Notes: a model not told the origin generated them from the sequence alone. DNA of 45,946 nucleotides from an uncultured Sulfolobales archaeon (GCA_937949785.1 CALEDH010000026.1:1-45946); one strand, 5' to 3'; numbered from the stretch's first letter, positions 26,114 through 35,858 are shown. Made by a program: numbers and translations.

Positions 26114-27604
26114 TTAGAATATCTTAATACCGAATCCGTAGTAGAGTGTAAGTGCTATAGCAAATAGTAGGTGGAATGCCCATAAGATCCATGAAGTTAT
26201 AGGCATCCACAAAGGCGCTCTTAACTCTTTAGGCAATATCTTCCTATCAATGTACGTCAATGCCGGTATTAACCATAACCCGTAGAAATGAACTATGTTA
26301 GCAGCTATTAAGAGTATTATTAAAGGTGCTGCAAGCCACAGTGATATGCTTCCGAATATCAAGTATATGAATAGCGCTGGATAGTAGAACTTCCTAATAT
26401 CTCCTTTAGCCCACCTACGTATGCTATCTACGGTTGACCACCCCACATCACTTATTACCCTAATTAACCTATCAACAACTCCTAACTGAGTTGAGAAGAG
26501 TACCATAAACCCGGTGAGAGCTACTAAGTAGTAACCCCAAGCACCACCCACCCTAGCAGCGAATTCCCTAGATACGTGGGCAGCAATTCCCCAAGCAGGT
26601 AATGTAGTACCGGGTGGGACTAAGGAAGCTACAAACAATGCTGGTAGGTACATTCCAAGCATCCCTCCAGTGAAGAATATGATCCACTGATCCATAGAGA
26701 CAAGTCTATCCCAAACCTTCCAGGTCTTCAAGTTCTCAGGTGTTAGTTTGAATATAGCACCAACAGGGCTTAACAGTACTTTCTTACCACCTATGACTGC
26801 CGGTATGAAGCCTACCAAACTACCGGTTCCATAACCCTTATCCCTCCAATAACCGGAGGCTTCATGATTAGCTGCGCAGGCATCACCTATATATGCGAAC
26901 CAACCAGCGAATAACAATATGTCAATACCTGGAGGTATGTAGCCTATGCTTACCATACCTCGACCTGCTTCCGCTAACGCCTCTGGGGTAACGCTCATAG
27001 GTACTAGGATGATTATCAGAGCTGCTAGTATGAAGATTATCATAGCCTTCTCAACAATTTCTAAAGTACCCTCTATCTTACCCCCTATTAAGACTAAGAA
27101 CGCGCATAAGAAGAATAACGCAACACCAGCCCAACGTACTGTCTCAGCCTCAGCTGCTCCAGGAATCCTACCGAGTACGATGGCCATCAAACCTGTAGCA
27201 GCTGCGGCAGCCCAACCAGGCCAGAACAGCCTTAAGAATGTGAATATCATACCCGTCATAGCCCAGAAGTTCTTAGGCGGTACCCTGGCTAGTAATACGT
27301 TTATAGGCTCGCCAGTCATAGCGGTCATCCTAGCCCACCAAACATTGTATACGGTCTGTAAAATCATAGCAACCCAAACCAACCAGAAGAGCCCTAACCC
27401 ATACCCAGCTGCTACTGTGGGACCCATTAACCACTCACCAGAACCTATAGCCATACCTAACGGAATTGCTGCAGGTCCTAAGACCTTAGTCATCATATTA
27501 CCCCAAGTCAGCCTAGGTATGTTGAAGACTTCCTCCGGAGTTGGAAGCTTATCAACAACCCTAATTGGTTTAGCACCTAACATAATTTCCTCTGATGAAG
27601 ACAT
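26114..27604 (-). CDS. Nramp-like (SLC11-related) transporter
   Basis: 496 residues, about eleven membrane segments. TM1 region reads GPAAIPLGMAIGSGEWLMGP, aligned with the Nramp TM1 but without the DPGN metal-binding motif; TM6 likewise lacks MPH (GWFAYIGDACAANHEASGYW instead). It therefore belongs to the divergent Nramp-related group common in thermophilic archaea and probably carries something other than Mn or Fe. ATG 27604 with AAGGTG upstream and a TATA box about 40 bp before it. Confidence 0.78.
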   Translation of the reverse strand: MSSSEEIMLGAKPIRVVDKLPTPEEVFNIPRLTWGNMMTKVLGPAAIPLGMAIGSGEWLMGPTVAAGYGLGLFWLVWVAMILQTVYNVWWARMTAMTGEPINVLLARVPPKNFWAMTGMIFTFLRLFWPGWAAAAATGLMAIVLGRIPGAAEAETVRWAGVALFFLCAFLVLIGGKIEGTLEIVEKAMIIFILAALIIILVPMSVTPEALAEAGRGMVSIGYIPPGIDILLFAGWFAYIGDACAANHEASGYWRDKGYGTGSLVGFIPAVIGGKKVLLSPVGAIFKLTPENLKTWKVWDRLVSMDQWIIFFTGGMLGMYLPALFVASLVPPGTTLPAWGIAAHVSREFAARVGGAWGYYLVALTGFMVLFSTQLGVVDRLIRVISDVGWSTVDSIRRWAKGDIRKFYYPALFIYLIFGSISLWLAAPLIILLIAANIVHFYGLWLIPALTYIDRKILPKELRAPLWMPITSWILWAFHLLFAIALTLYYGFGIKIF

Positions 27605-27640
27605 ATCAAATCACACCTTCTTATCTTATTTAAGAAAAGA

Positions 27641-27650
27641 AGTATATATT
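27641..27650 (-). promoter_or_regulatory. TATA box for the Nramp-like gene
   Basis: AATATATACT on the minus strand, centred about 42 bp before ATG 27604; predicts a leader near 16 nt that contains the AAGGTG ribosome site. Confidence 0.55.
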
Positions 27651-27859
27651 CTTTACTATCGATATGTTATAAAATTTAATATCAATACAACAATTAAATG
27701 TTATAAATGTTAAAAAATATTATAAAATACTTTAACTTCGGTGAGAATGACTACGACTTCAATAATTTAACTTCTGAGGTATAATAAGTTCGTACTAGGT
27801 AAGTCGTTCAGAAGGCTTTATATGAACCTTACTTTCAATCATATGAGTTTTAGTTATAT

Positions 27860-29047
27860 TTAAATCCTGAGCTTAATACCTAAGGCTGTAATGGAGGTGC
27901 TTATGAATCCTATTAATGACGTGATGATGATTGCTGCAGTTAATCCGTACGTATCGAATATGTAGCCAGTCAATAACGTCAGCATGTAGGAGGAGTATAT
28001 GAACATTCCAGCAATGCCCATCGCAATACCTCTCTCCTCAGGTTTAACAATTTTAATTGGTATGGCGAACATAGCTACAGTTATTGGTGCGACCCCAATA
28101 CCTACTGATACTATAATTAACAGCGTAATTAGTAGTTCATGTGGGGCATAAGGGAGGGATAAAGTTGCTAAAGAGCTTAAGAGAGCTCCCCCTAAGAAAA
28201 ACGGTTTCAGACGACCTTGTAATAGCTTATCCGAAAGATGGCCAGTAGCTACTTCCGCTACGACACATGCGATGTAAAGACTTGATGCAAGTAATGATGC
28301 AGTCATATAATTATATCCCATAGTCATACACCACTTAACCACATATGTTGAATATATGCCCCATATACTGAGTCCGAAGAACACCGCCGTACATGCCGCT
28401 ACAAATGAGCGATCGCCTAAAATCTTAGATATCCTGGGTGACTCATCAGTTGACTCAACTATTAAGGGATATGGTGGGGGCTTCCTCAATATGATAAGAA
28501 GTGGTGCTAACGTAGCTGAGGAAATTATGAGGAATAACGCGTATGTCTGCCTCCAGCCCCAAATGGAGATTAACCAAGCGATCAACGGCAATTCCCATAG
28601 AATCCCTAAAGGCATCACCATAGACCACAAACCCATAGCAGTACTTAACTTACCCTTTGGAAACCATTCAGAGATAACTATCGGACCCGCTACACTCATC
28701 GTCCCAGTGCCGAGACCCATAACAAACCTACCTGTTAATATAGTTAAGTAATCCGGAGCTACCGTAACTATGATCCAACCAGCGATCGATGTGATAACTC
28801 CGAAAACATACGCATCCCTCCCACCAAACCTAGTAGCTATACCACCAGCAGGTAATGAGATTATAGTCCTAGCTAATGCCCACACAGATGTAAGTAATCC
28901 AGCGATGGTGGCGTTTATGTTGAAGAACTCCATAAATATAGGGATTGAAGGGGAGACTGATGCTAACTGCGACGCCCCAACGAAGATGTACGTTGTGATA
29001 GAGGCTGTGAGTACGACCCACTTATATATTGAATTACTTCTAAGCAA
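27860..29047 (-). CDS. Major facilitator superfamily transporter
   Basis: 395 residues, twelve membrane segments. Loop 2-3 motif GGIATRFGGRDAYVFGV, TM5 region of antiporter-like GIL/GP type (MGLWSMVMPLGILWELPLI), and loop 8-9 ATGHLSDKLLQGRLKP. Substrate unknown; similarity of layout to organic-acid and nitrate carriers is only general. Starts at TTG 29047. Confidence 0.88.
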   Translation of the reverse strand: MLRSNSIYKWVVLTASITTYIFVGASQLASVSPSIPIFMEFFNINATIAGLLTSVWALARTIISLPAGGIATRFGGRDAYVFGVITSIAGWIIVTVAPDYLTILTGRFVMGLGTGTMSVAGPIVISEWFPKGKLSTAMGLWSMVMPLGILWELPLIAWLISIWGWRQTYALFLIISSATLAPLLIILRKPPPYPLIVESTDESPRISKILGDRSFVAACTAVFFGLSIWGIYSTYVVKWCMTMGYNYMTASLLASSLYIACVVAEVATGHLSDKLLQGRLKPFFLGGALLSSLATLSLPYAPHELLITLLIIVSVGIGVAPITVAMFAIPIKIVKPEERGIAMGIAGMFIYSSYMLTLLTGYIFDTYGLTAAIIITSLIGFISTSITALGIKLRI

Positions 29048-29665
29048 TATCTTACCCCATACCGCGATGATACTGTCTTCAGTATTTTTAGGATGGGTAG
29101 GATTAAATAGTTTAAATGAGGTTAGGTGTTAGTGAGGCGCTACGCACAGATGATTAATACCTGATGAGAGGGTTTTAGACCTACAACTTAAGATTGAGCG
29201 ATTCCTCAATATATAAAGTCCTACATACAACGATGTTAGTAGAATAACCCTGCAGTTCTTTATTGCTAGCACCTCTTTTAAATAGCATTCATCGCTGGAC
29301 AGTTTATTTTACTACCTACTTACCTCGACTAATGCTTCACGGACTGCTCTCACAGCCAGCTGTTCTAAAATCAGTAAGCTTTATCATATTACTCATCACA
29401 TATCAGACCTTCCACACATCATCACATACCGCACAGTCAACCTAGTACTATTATGCAAACCTAATTAAAAATGATGGTAGAGTCTAACATGATGTGTTCT
29501 TCAGCTAGAATTCATATAAGTAGTTTTACGACCTGTCGGACGTCTGAGCGATTCCTATACTAGTATGAGTGGGGCTGACGACTAAACACTTGATAGTTGG
29601 CAGCAGCATAACCTACTAATAGCTTTTAAACATTGTCACCTAATAACAGATAGCGGTGCCATATT
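29048..29665. other. 618-bp intergenic stretch without a supported gene
   Basis: Holds the MFS promoter (ATTTAAAC-like sequence near 29110 on the minus strand) and, near the right end, TTTTAAAC about 35 bp before the next gene. A 12-bp direct repeat TGAGCGATTCCT occurs at 29195-29206 and 29545-29556. Short frames here have no family resemblance. Confidence 0.4.
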
Positions 29666-30016
29666 TTGAACTCAGAAGTAAGTGAAGATGAAATGATTTG
29701 GGGGTTTATAGGATGGTTCGCATCAATAGTTGGCGCGATACTCGTACTTATATTGAAGCCTAGGTATAGGTATGCGAGGTTTTGGGCCTATCTCTCACTA
29801 TCCTTTTTCGTAGTCCTCATTATCTCGGGGATAATCGTCGTGGCTTTAAGTTTAATACCCCTAATCGGTTGGCTTATAGCTGCCATCATACAATTATCGC
29901 TTCTAATCGCGTGGGTCTTAGGGATAATTAAGTCTTTATCTAGAGTGTTTTGGAGGCCGCCGATCATATATGACCTAGCTAAGATGCTCGGAGTGGAGGA
30001 GGATCAACATGCTTAA
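29666..30016 (+). CDS. Small membrane protein of unknown function
   Basis: 116 residues with three hydrophobic segments (about residues 10-30, 40-68 and 70-92), a soluble acidic N-terminus and a C-terminal tail VFWRPPIIYDLAKMLGVEE. Layout resembles DUF4870/DUF996-type small membrane proteins but I cannot assign one. Starts at TTG 29666, with a TATA-like TTTTAAAC near 29624. Confidence 0.6.
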   Translation: MNSEVSEDEMIWGFIGWFASIVGAILVLILKPRYRYARFWAYLSLSFFVVLIISGIIVVALSLIPLIGWLIAAIIQLSLLIAWVLGIIKSLSRVFWRPPIIYDLAKMLGVEEDQHA

Positions 30017-30215
30017 CTTTATAAAGCGGATGCTTAGGGAAACTAAACTACTTCTACCTACTAAACTTTATTAACTTAAACGTTCACCAGAAAACCCTCC
30101 TATGATGTGATAAGAGTTGAGCAGGAGTTTATATCCGATCGGGACGGTTACTGGCCTTAGCAGTGGAGGAGTTCGGTGTCTCATTGTTATTAGATTAATA
30201 AGCGGTTAGTTAGGT

Positions 30216-31256
30216 ATATTTAGGGTTGAGGTAGGTATTAGAGGTAGCGGGGAGTTAGGGTATTGGATTGGTGATCTACCTGTTGGATGTAAGCTATGTT
30301 TTAGGGGTTCTAAGTCAGTGCTATTTATAACTGGGTTATGTGCTGAGAGGTGTTTCTACTGCCCCATATCTAGGGATAGGGCTTTAAGAGATGTAGTATT
30401 CATTAACGAGGTTGAGGTGAGAAGTGAGAACGATATGCTGAGAGAGGTAGCCTGCTCCCTCTCAGAAGGTGTTGGGGTTACTGGGGGAGATCCGTTAGAG
30501 GTTTTAAGTAGGGTTGTTGATGTAATTAAATACTTAAAAGATGTTTTCGGAAGTAAATTCCACATACATCTATATACGAGTGGTTCTAAGTTAGATGAAA
30601 GAAGTGTTAGCATACTTGAAAACGCTGGTTTAGATGAGATTAGAATACATATAACATCACGTAGATCTTTAGAAGCTCTTAAGGCAGCCATTAATAGCTC
30701 ATTAGACGTAGTTGTTGAGAACCCAGTACTACCAGGTCAGACATCAAGCATCGTAGGATTAATCAAAGACCTTGATAACATTGGTGTGAAATACGTAAAC
30801 CTAAACGAACTTGAAGTCAGCGAGTCAAACTTCCAATCCATCCTCATTAGAGGTTTTAAAGTAAATCCTGATGGGAGGTCTGTCACCGGGTCGAAGGAAA
30901 CAGCCATGGAAATCCTCAACAACGTTAAGGATCTAGGTTTAAGTATATCAGTACATTTCTGTCCAGCCCTATATAAAGACCTACATCAATATAGTAAAAG
31001 ACTTATGAGGAGGGCTTTAGGGACGAAGAGGGTTTTCGAAGATATAATCAACGGATTAGTTAGATGGGTCGAGCTAGATGATGGGAAGCTCAACGATTTA
31101 TGGGTTATGGACTTAGCCGTGAGAATGTATGGTAGGTACTTACTACGTCACTCATTCTCGAAGAGAAAGGTAGGGATTGGTAGGGTCGTTGAGGCATTAC
31201 CTCTAACACCTAGAAAGGTATTAAACGAATTCCCCTTAAATACCCTCCCAACCTAA
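30216..31256 (+). CDS. Radical SAM protein, no canonical start codon
   Basis: About 346 residues. [4Fe-4S]/SAM motif C-x3-C-x2-C in GLCAERCFYCPIS and the SAM-binding GVTGGDPLEV. Upstream of the first possible canonical start (GTG 30318) the same frame encodes conserved-looking GYWIGDLPVGCKLCFRGSK, including a second Cys pair, back to a TAG at 30207-30209. ATA 30216 is my choice, TTA 30210 the alternative; no strong ribosome site is seen, so a leaderless message is possible. Resembles archaeal radical SAM proteins of the MoaA/pyruvate-formate-lyase-activase-like group; reaction unknown. Confidence 0.85.
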   Translation: MFRVEVGIRGSGELGYWIGDLPVGCKLCFRGSKSVLFITGLCAERCFYCPISRDRALRDVVFINEVEVRSENDMLREVACSLSEGVGVTGGDPLEVLSRVVDVIKYLKDVFGSKFHIHLYTSGSKLDERSVSILENAGLDEIRIHITSRRSLEALKAAINSSLDVVVENPVLPGQTSSIVGLIKDLDNIGVKYVNLNELEVSESNFQSILIRGFKVNPDGRSVTGSKETAMEILNNVKDLGLSISVHFCPALYKDLHQYSKRLMRRALGTKRVFEDIINGLVRWVELDDGKLNDLWVMDLAVRMYGRYLLRHSFSKRKVGIGRVVEALPLTPRKVLNEFPLNTLPT

Positions 31257-31364
31257 TTCTAACCCTACCATCATCTTATAGCCTTCTATCTACAGATAAG
31301 ACTCACTCATAAGTAGTTCATAGAGCTAAGCTTAATAACGTATGGTGAATTAGGATAGGGGTTG

Positions 31365-32753
31365 ATGTGTTTGGGTGAGGTCGATCTTAATAGGATTAAG
31401 GAGAGGGCTACGAACTACCTTAACGAGAACTTGAAGGGCTATATCTCAATTCTTAAGGAAGTAGTTTCATATCGCTCTATAGCTTCTTATGATATAGACG
31501 GCGTAATGGGTTGTGCTGAGTACCTATCTGATTTACTGAAGGAGAGAGGATTTAAGGTGTTCGTAAAGAGTGGTGGTGCTCCCGCGGTCTTCGGCGAGGT
31601 AGGTTCAGGCAGTAGAACAGTTCTCATATACAACCACTACGACGTCCAACCCCCGGACCCCTTAGAGCTCTGGACTTCGGACCCCTTTAAACTTGAAATT
31701 AGGGATGACGTGCTTATAGGGCGGGGCGTTGCCGATAATAAGGGTAATATAGTCGCTAGGGTGGGTGCCGTAGATTCACTACTCAACTACTTAGATCTAC
31801 TCGACCTACGTATTAAGTTCTTAATAGAGGGTGAGGAGGAAGTAGGTTCCCCTACACTCGCCAACATAGTTAAAGATAGCTTAGAGTGGGTAAAAGCTGA
31901 TGGAGGTATTTGGGAAACCGCTTACGTAGGTAGGGATGGTGGGCTGGAAATCCCCCTCGGATTTAAGGGGATGCTCTACTTAGAATTAATTTTAAGAGGG
32001 GCTGATAGGGATGTGCATAGCGGGTTAGCCCCAATCATACCGAACCCTGCTTGGAGGATCGCTAAACTACTAACACATCTTAAGACTGAGGACGGAGTTG
32101 TCTTAGTCCCCGGCTTCTACGACGATATTGACTCAGAATTCATTTCCAATGCTGAAGAACTCATTAAGTTCCTTAATTTCGAAGTATTAGAGAGTATGAT
32201 GTATGAGTTAGGGCTTAAGGAGTTTGTTGGTGGGTTGAGGGGCGTTGACCTGTTAAGAGAGCTTTATATGAAGCCATCGCTTAATATTTCAGGGCTTTAC
32301 TCTGGATATACTGGTAAGGGAACTAAGACCATAGTCCCATCAATAGCTGGAGTAAAAGTAGATATAAGGCCTCTTCCAGGTCAAAGTCCTGAGAAGATCT
32401 TAGACCTACTCATACAGTATTTGAGGAAGTTGAACTACCACGACGTAGAGATATTAGTAGATAGCATGTACCCGGCTGGTTATACGAAGCGTGATGAGGG
32501 AATAGTTAAGGCATCGGTTAAGGCTGCTAAGAACGTATATGGTGTAGACCCCCAACTACTTCCAATCTCAAGTGGTTCAGGCCCTATATACCTATTTACA
32601 AATGTCGCTAGAATTCCGATGACCGGTGCTGGAGTAGGTTACTATAACTCTAGGTCTCACGCACCAAATGAGAATATAAGGGTGGAGGACTTCCTAAAAA
32701 GTATGAAGCACGTAACCCTAACACTAATTAATTTCAGCTCGAATAATTATTAA
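31365..32753 (+). CDS. M20-family metallopeptidase (dipeptidase/deacylase)
   Basis: 462 residues. Zinc ligands and catalytic acids in order: LIYNHYDVQPPDP (His, Asp), GRGVADNKGN (bridging Asp), LIEGEEEVGSP (Glu-Glu), and a C-terminal SRSHAPNE (His). The dimerisation domain lies between about residues 210 and 330. Typical for carnosinase-like or ArgE/DapE-like cytosolic peptidases. ATG 31365 (TTG 31362 also possible). Confidence 0.93.
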   Translation: MCLGEVDLNRIKERATNYLNENLKGYISILKEVVSYRSIASYDIDGVMGCAEYLSDLLKERGFKVFVKSGGAPAVFGEVGSGSRTVLIYNHYDVQPPDPLELWTSDPFKLEIRDDVLIGRGVADNKGNIVARVGAVDSLLNYLDLLDLRIKFLIEGEEEVGSPTLANIVKDSLEWVKADGGIWETAYVGRDGGLEIPLGFKGMLYLELILRGADRDVHSGLAPIIPNPAWRIAKLLTHLKTEDGVVLVPGFYDDIDSEFISNAEELIKFLNFEVLESMMYELGLKEFVGGLRGVDLLRELYMKPSLNISGLYSGYTGKGTKTIVPSIAGVKVDIRPLPGQSPEKILDLLIQYLRKLNYHDVEILVDSMYPAGYTKRDEGIVKASVKAAKNVYGVDPQLLPISSGSGPIYLFTNVARIPMTGAGVGYYNSRSHAPNENIRVEDFLKSMKHVTLTLINFSSNNY

Positions 32754-32784
32754 CTCAGTAAATATCCTAATACGGGGGTTAGTA

Positions 32785-33078
32785 ATGTCTAATAATGTAG
32801 TTAAAGTTATTGCGGAAGTGTTAAGCAGGGTTGAAGTCCCAGGATTTGATATAGATTTAATGTCAAGCGGGGTTATAAGGGGTTTTAGACTTTCTGAGGA
32901 TGGTAGGAAGGTTATAGTATTCGTAGACTTTCTAACCTCAGATCCTGGATGCCTCTTCTGTAAATTTATAAATCATACTTTATGGAATTCTATCTCTACT
33001 AGGATTAAAGAAGTACTTAAAGGCATAGGTATGGATGAAGTCATCGTTATGGATGTTCAGACTAAGCGGGAGCTATGA
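32785..33078 (+). CDS. MIP18/DUF59-family protein, iron-sulfur cluster assembly
   Basis: 97 residues. IAEVLSRVEVPGFDIDLMSSG, FLTSDPGCLFCKFI and the C-terminal VIVMDVQTKREL match the PaaD/MIP18 fold; two Cys (CLFC) may bind a cluster. In archaea such proteins help mature iron-sulfur proteins, several of which are encoded nearby. Convergent with the FGGY kinase; 20 bp apart. Confidence 0.8.
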   Translation: MSNNVVKVIAEVLSRVEVPGFDIDLMSSGVIRGFRLSEDGRKVIVFVDFLTSDPGCLFCKFINHTLWNSISTRIKEVLKGIGMDEVIVMDVQTKREL

Positions 33079-33098
33079 ACATTGTAGGTCTAGGTAGG

Positions 33099-34580
33099 TT
33101 AGCTATAGAGTTTATTAATAACTTCCTTAAACTCTTTAAAGAGGTTTCTATACTTAATTACCTCATCATATGTTGGTGATATCCTCTCAGCATTTCTCAG
33201 CATTTTCTTACACAGCCCTTCTATTTCCCTCCTCCCAGCGTGCTTCATAGACCTTAGGAATAGGAAGAGATTGCCTAAATGTGATACATCTCCTAACCCA
33301 CTATAAACTACCTCCTTTTCTAAGATGTTTGCAAGTAATTTCCTAACAAATAAGTACTCTGTTAACCTACCTCCGACCCTTACTTCATTAACTAAGACGT
33401 TGTTTTCCTCCATAGCACTATACAGTAGTGCTAAGAGCATAACCACTCCCTCAATTACAGATAGAACTATGTCCTCCCTCCTAGAAGTACTCTCTAACCC
33501 TACAATGCTAACCCTTCTGGCAGGATTTAACGGAAGCCTCTCCGAGTACAGCAGGGGGATTGAAAGTAATGTCTGAGGTGTTTTAGAAGTAGTGTTTAAC
33601 ATATTAAGTATTTGTGAGTACGTACCTACATCATCAGGTTCTACGTTGTAGAGCAGCCTAATGATATGCTCAACCACGATACCAGCATTACTTATCGCAC
33701 CACCGGCTAGCCAGGCCCTATCGGTTAGGTAGTATGTTTGAAATCTCATGAAGTGTGATGAGTCTAGGATAGGTTCTGGGATAACCGCTCGGATCATTGC
33801 ACTACTACCCATATTGACCACACCTAACTCAGTAGCACCCCCTGTTAAGCCGTAAATCATTGACGCACCATCATACACACCTAAGACTACTGGAACCCTT
33901 CCCCCTACTTCTAACTCACTAGCAAGTCCTCCCTTCATAAGCTCTGAGTAATAACCCTCCCGTACTTCAGGTAGCGATGATTCGTCAATACCAACTAGGT
34001 TTAAGCTGAGGTCATCCCATCTTAAATCCCTTATACTAAGCATTTGGTAGGTACCAGACGCTGATGATAGGTCTGTAACATTACTACCAGTCAGTAGGTT
34101 CATAAGAAGTGATTTAGAGTCTATGAAGTACTTAGCCTCCTTAAAGACGTTGAATGCTCTCTTCTTTAACCATAGTAGTTTAGGTAACGCATATACGTGG
34201 AGGTGGGGACAACCAGTCCTCTCATATATGTTCTTAGAAAACGGTCTTAAGTCGTTTAAGACTTCGTAAGCTCTCTCATCCAACCATGTGATAATATTTG
34301 TAATGGGCTTCAACTCCTTATTAGCTAATATTAAACCGAATAGGTATGAGGTAAGCACTATAGAATCTACTTTAACCCCCTTACAGACCTCCCTAATCAA
34401 CTGCTTAACAGTAATTAACACCTCCTTTGGATCATGCTCATATGCTAGAGGTTCTGAACGTATCGGAGTTATCCGTGAATTTAAGCTTCTAATAACTGTG
34501 AGGGTCTCATACCTCTCATCGAAGTTTAGAAGTGCAGCCTTAACATGCGTAGTACCTAAGTCTATAGACGTTATAAGCAG
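33099..34580 (-). CDS. FGGY-family carbohydrate kinase, no canonical start codon
   Basis: 493 residues if begun at CTG 34580. The phosphate-1 motif ITSIDLGTTHVKAALL at the very N-terminus, NMGSSAMIRA, and EVRVGGRLTEYL near the C-terminus are the actin-fold ATP sites of FGGY kinases. The first ATG/GTG/TTG in frame is GTG 34421, 53 codons too late and after the DLGTT motif; a TAA at 34581-34583 is immediately upstream of CTG. GGGGTGG lies exactly 5 nt before CTG; ATA 34574 is the alternative. Sugar substrate unknown. Confidence 0.88.
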   Translation of the reverse strand: MLITSIDLGTTHVKAALLNFDERYETLTVIRSLNSRITPIRSEPLAYEHDPKEVLITVKQLIREVCKGVKVDSIVLTSYLFGLILANKELKPITNIITWLDERAYEVLNDLRPFSKNIYERTGCPHLHVYALPKLLWLKKRAFNVFKEAKYFIDSKSLLMNLLTGSNVTDLSSASGTYQMLSIRDLRWDDLSLNLVGIDESSLPEVREGYYSELMKGGLASELEVGGRVPVVLGVYDGASMIYGLTGGATELGVVNMGSSAMIRAVIPEPILDSSHFMRFQTYYLTDRAWLAGGAISNAGIVVEHIIRLLYNVEPDDVGTYSQILNMLNTTSKTPQTLLSIPLLYSERLPLNPARRVSIVGLESTSRREDIVLSVIEGVVMLLALLYSAMEENNVLVNEVRVGGRLTEYLFVRKLLANILEKEVVYSGLGDVSHLGNLFLFLRSMKHAGRREIEGLCKKMLRNAERISPTYDEVIKYRNLFKEFKEVINKLYS

Positions 34581-34655
34581 TTAAACCACCCCATCTAGGT
34601 AGGTGTAGACAATCATTAAAACTATATGTGGTAAACGTAATACGATTAAAAAACC

Positions 34656-35051
34656 CTAACTACGTTTAGACCCTTCCTCCCTAACCCTCCCCTCATAGTA
34701 CTTCATAAGTTCTTCTTCCTTCATGGTATTATAGGGTTCTGCTAGGATATCCCTTAGGTTAGGATTCTTCATGAAGTAGTATATAGAGTAAGAACATATT
34801 GGCACGATCTTAAGTCCTCTCTCCATAGCCAACTCTAATGCCTTATCCATTAGGAGATTAGCCACATCTCTACCCCTATGTTGTGGGGGCGTGTAGGTCT
34901 CCAATAAGAACATCTTATCACCTTCTACTTTATAGCCTAAGAATGCTTTAGAGCTGTCAGCAAATTTTACATATATGACTTGAGAAGTATACTTAATATC
35001 TGATGGCTCAGACGTTAACACCACCAAGTAAATAGTGAGGCTTATAGGCAT
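34656..35051 (-). CDS. GNAT-type N-acetyltransferase
   Basis: 131 residues. Core of the small YjdJ-like GNAT group: FLLETYTPPQHRGRDVANLLMDKAL (acetyl-CoA loop around HRGRDVA, residues about 57-63) followed by GLKIVPICSYSIYYFMKNPN. Acceptor unknown. Confidence 0.8.
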   Translation of the reverse strand: MPISLTIYLVVLTSEPSDIKYTSQVIYVKFADSSKAFLGYKVEGDKMFLLETYTPPQHRGRDVANLLMDKALELAMERGLKIVPICSYSIYYFMKNPNLRDILAEPYNTMKEEELMKYYEGRVREEGSKRS

Positions 35052-35087
35052 TTAAACTTTGACGATACCGCCCAAACAGCTTTTAAT

Positions 35088-35858
35088 ATGCTACATAATA
35101 ATGATCTGGTGTCATTCTTGGTTAAGGAACTACTAGTTGAGGTAGATGATAATGCCTACGAATACTTAGAAAGTACTGCTAAGCTACTCAACGTAAGCAT
35201 TAAAGACTTACTTAGGATATATCTTGATTGCCTAAGCTCTTTAGTGGAAGTAGTAGAGAGGGAAGTGGGCGTTCTGAAGGAACGTATTGGGTTAGACGGA
35301 TATGAGTTAGCTAGTTTCATAGTTAGTAGGGTCCTTACTATCCCTCCAGGACTTTACGGTATGATACTAGTACTTGATGAATTAATAGGTGCTTGGAGTA
35401 AGGGGTTCACCTTCACACACGGTTCTGGGAGAATTGTTGATGAGCTAGGTAATGTTAGAGGAGTGTTAATACATTTAGATTGTACTGAAGTTTCAATGGA
35501 GGAAAACCTAGTGAGTTGTATTGAATTGCTCATCCATGACGGAGGTGTTACTATAGAATTCCATTCAGCCTTCAGCTTCGAGGGATTTTCTGAAGACGAG
35601 GTGAGTAGGATTAAGGATTACGTTAAGAGCTTAGTAAAGGGTATGAATGATAGACTATCGAATCACCTACTTAAATGCGATGAAAAAGGTGAGGTTGATG
35701 TAGATGTTGAGGAAGACGATGTTAATCTCTCCATAAAGGTAACAGCATACCTAAAAAGGTTTAACTGCATACCAGGACTTGACCTCGTCAACACAGAATT
35801 AGCTAAGATCTTAGAGGAAAGCGGTTTAGCTGCAAATGTTCTTAAGAAACTCCTCTAA
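35088..35858 (+). CDS. Unknown archaeal protein next to a Nudix hydrolase
   Basis: 256 residues, soluble, acidic. N-terminal half looks all-helical (LVSFLVKELLVEVDDNAYE; LLRIYLDCLSSLVEVVERE), C-terminal part has beta-rich VDVDVEEDDVNLSIKVTAYL. No recognised motif. ATG 35088 follows a TATA-like TTTTAAT closely. The gene ends directly against the Nudix gene (stop TAA then ATG, no gap), so they are co-transcribed. Confidence 0.65.
   Translation: MLHNNDLVSFLVKELLVEVDDNAYEYLESTAKLLNVSIKDLLRIYLDCLSSLVEVVEREVGVLKERIGLDGYELASFIVSRVLTIPPGLYGMILVLDELIGAWSKGFTFTHGSGRIVDELGNVRGVLIHLDCTEVSMEENLVSCIELLIHDGGVTIEFHSAFSFEGFSEDEVSRIKDYVKSLVKGMNDRLSNHLLKCDEKGEVDVDVEEDDVNLSIKVTAYLKRFNCIPGLDLVNTELAKILEESGLAANVLKKLL

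Noticed and set aside
26946-27713. 255-codon open frame opposite the Nramp-like gene
   Set aside because: Ala/Pro/Ile-rich antisense shadow of a transporter gene; no motif, and the minus-strand gene has clear family sequence.
29151-29200. C/D box guide RNA
   Set aside because: ATGATTA and CTGATGA are present, but only a few bases apart, with no properly spaced D box or kink-turn stem.
29263-29445. 60-codon plus-strand frame
   Set aside because: No ribosome site, odd composition and no family; lies in a gene-poor stretch.
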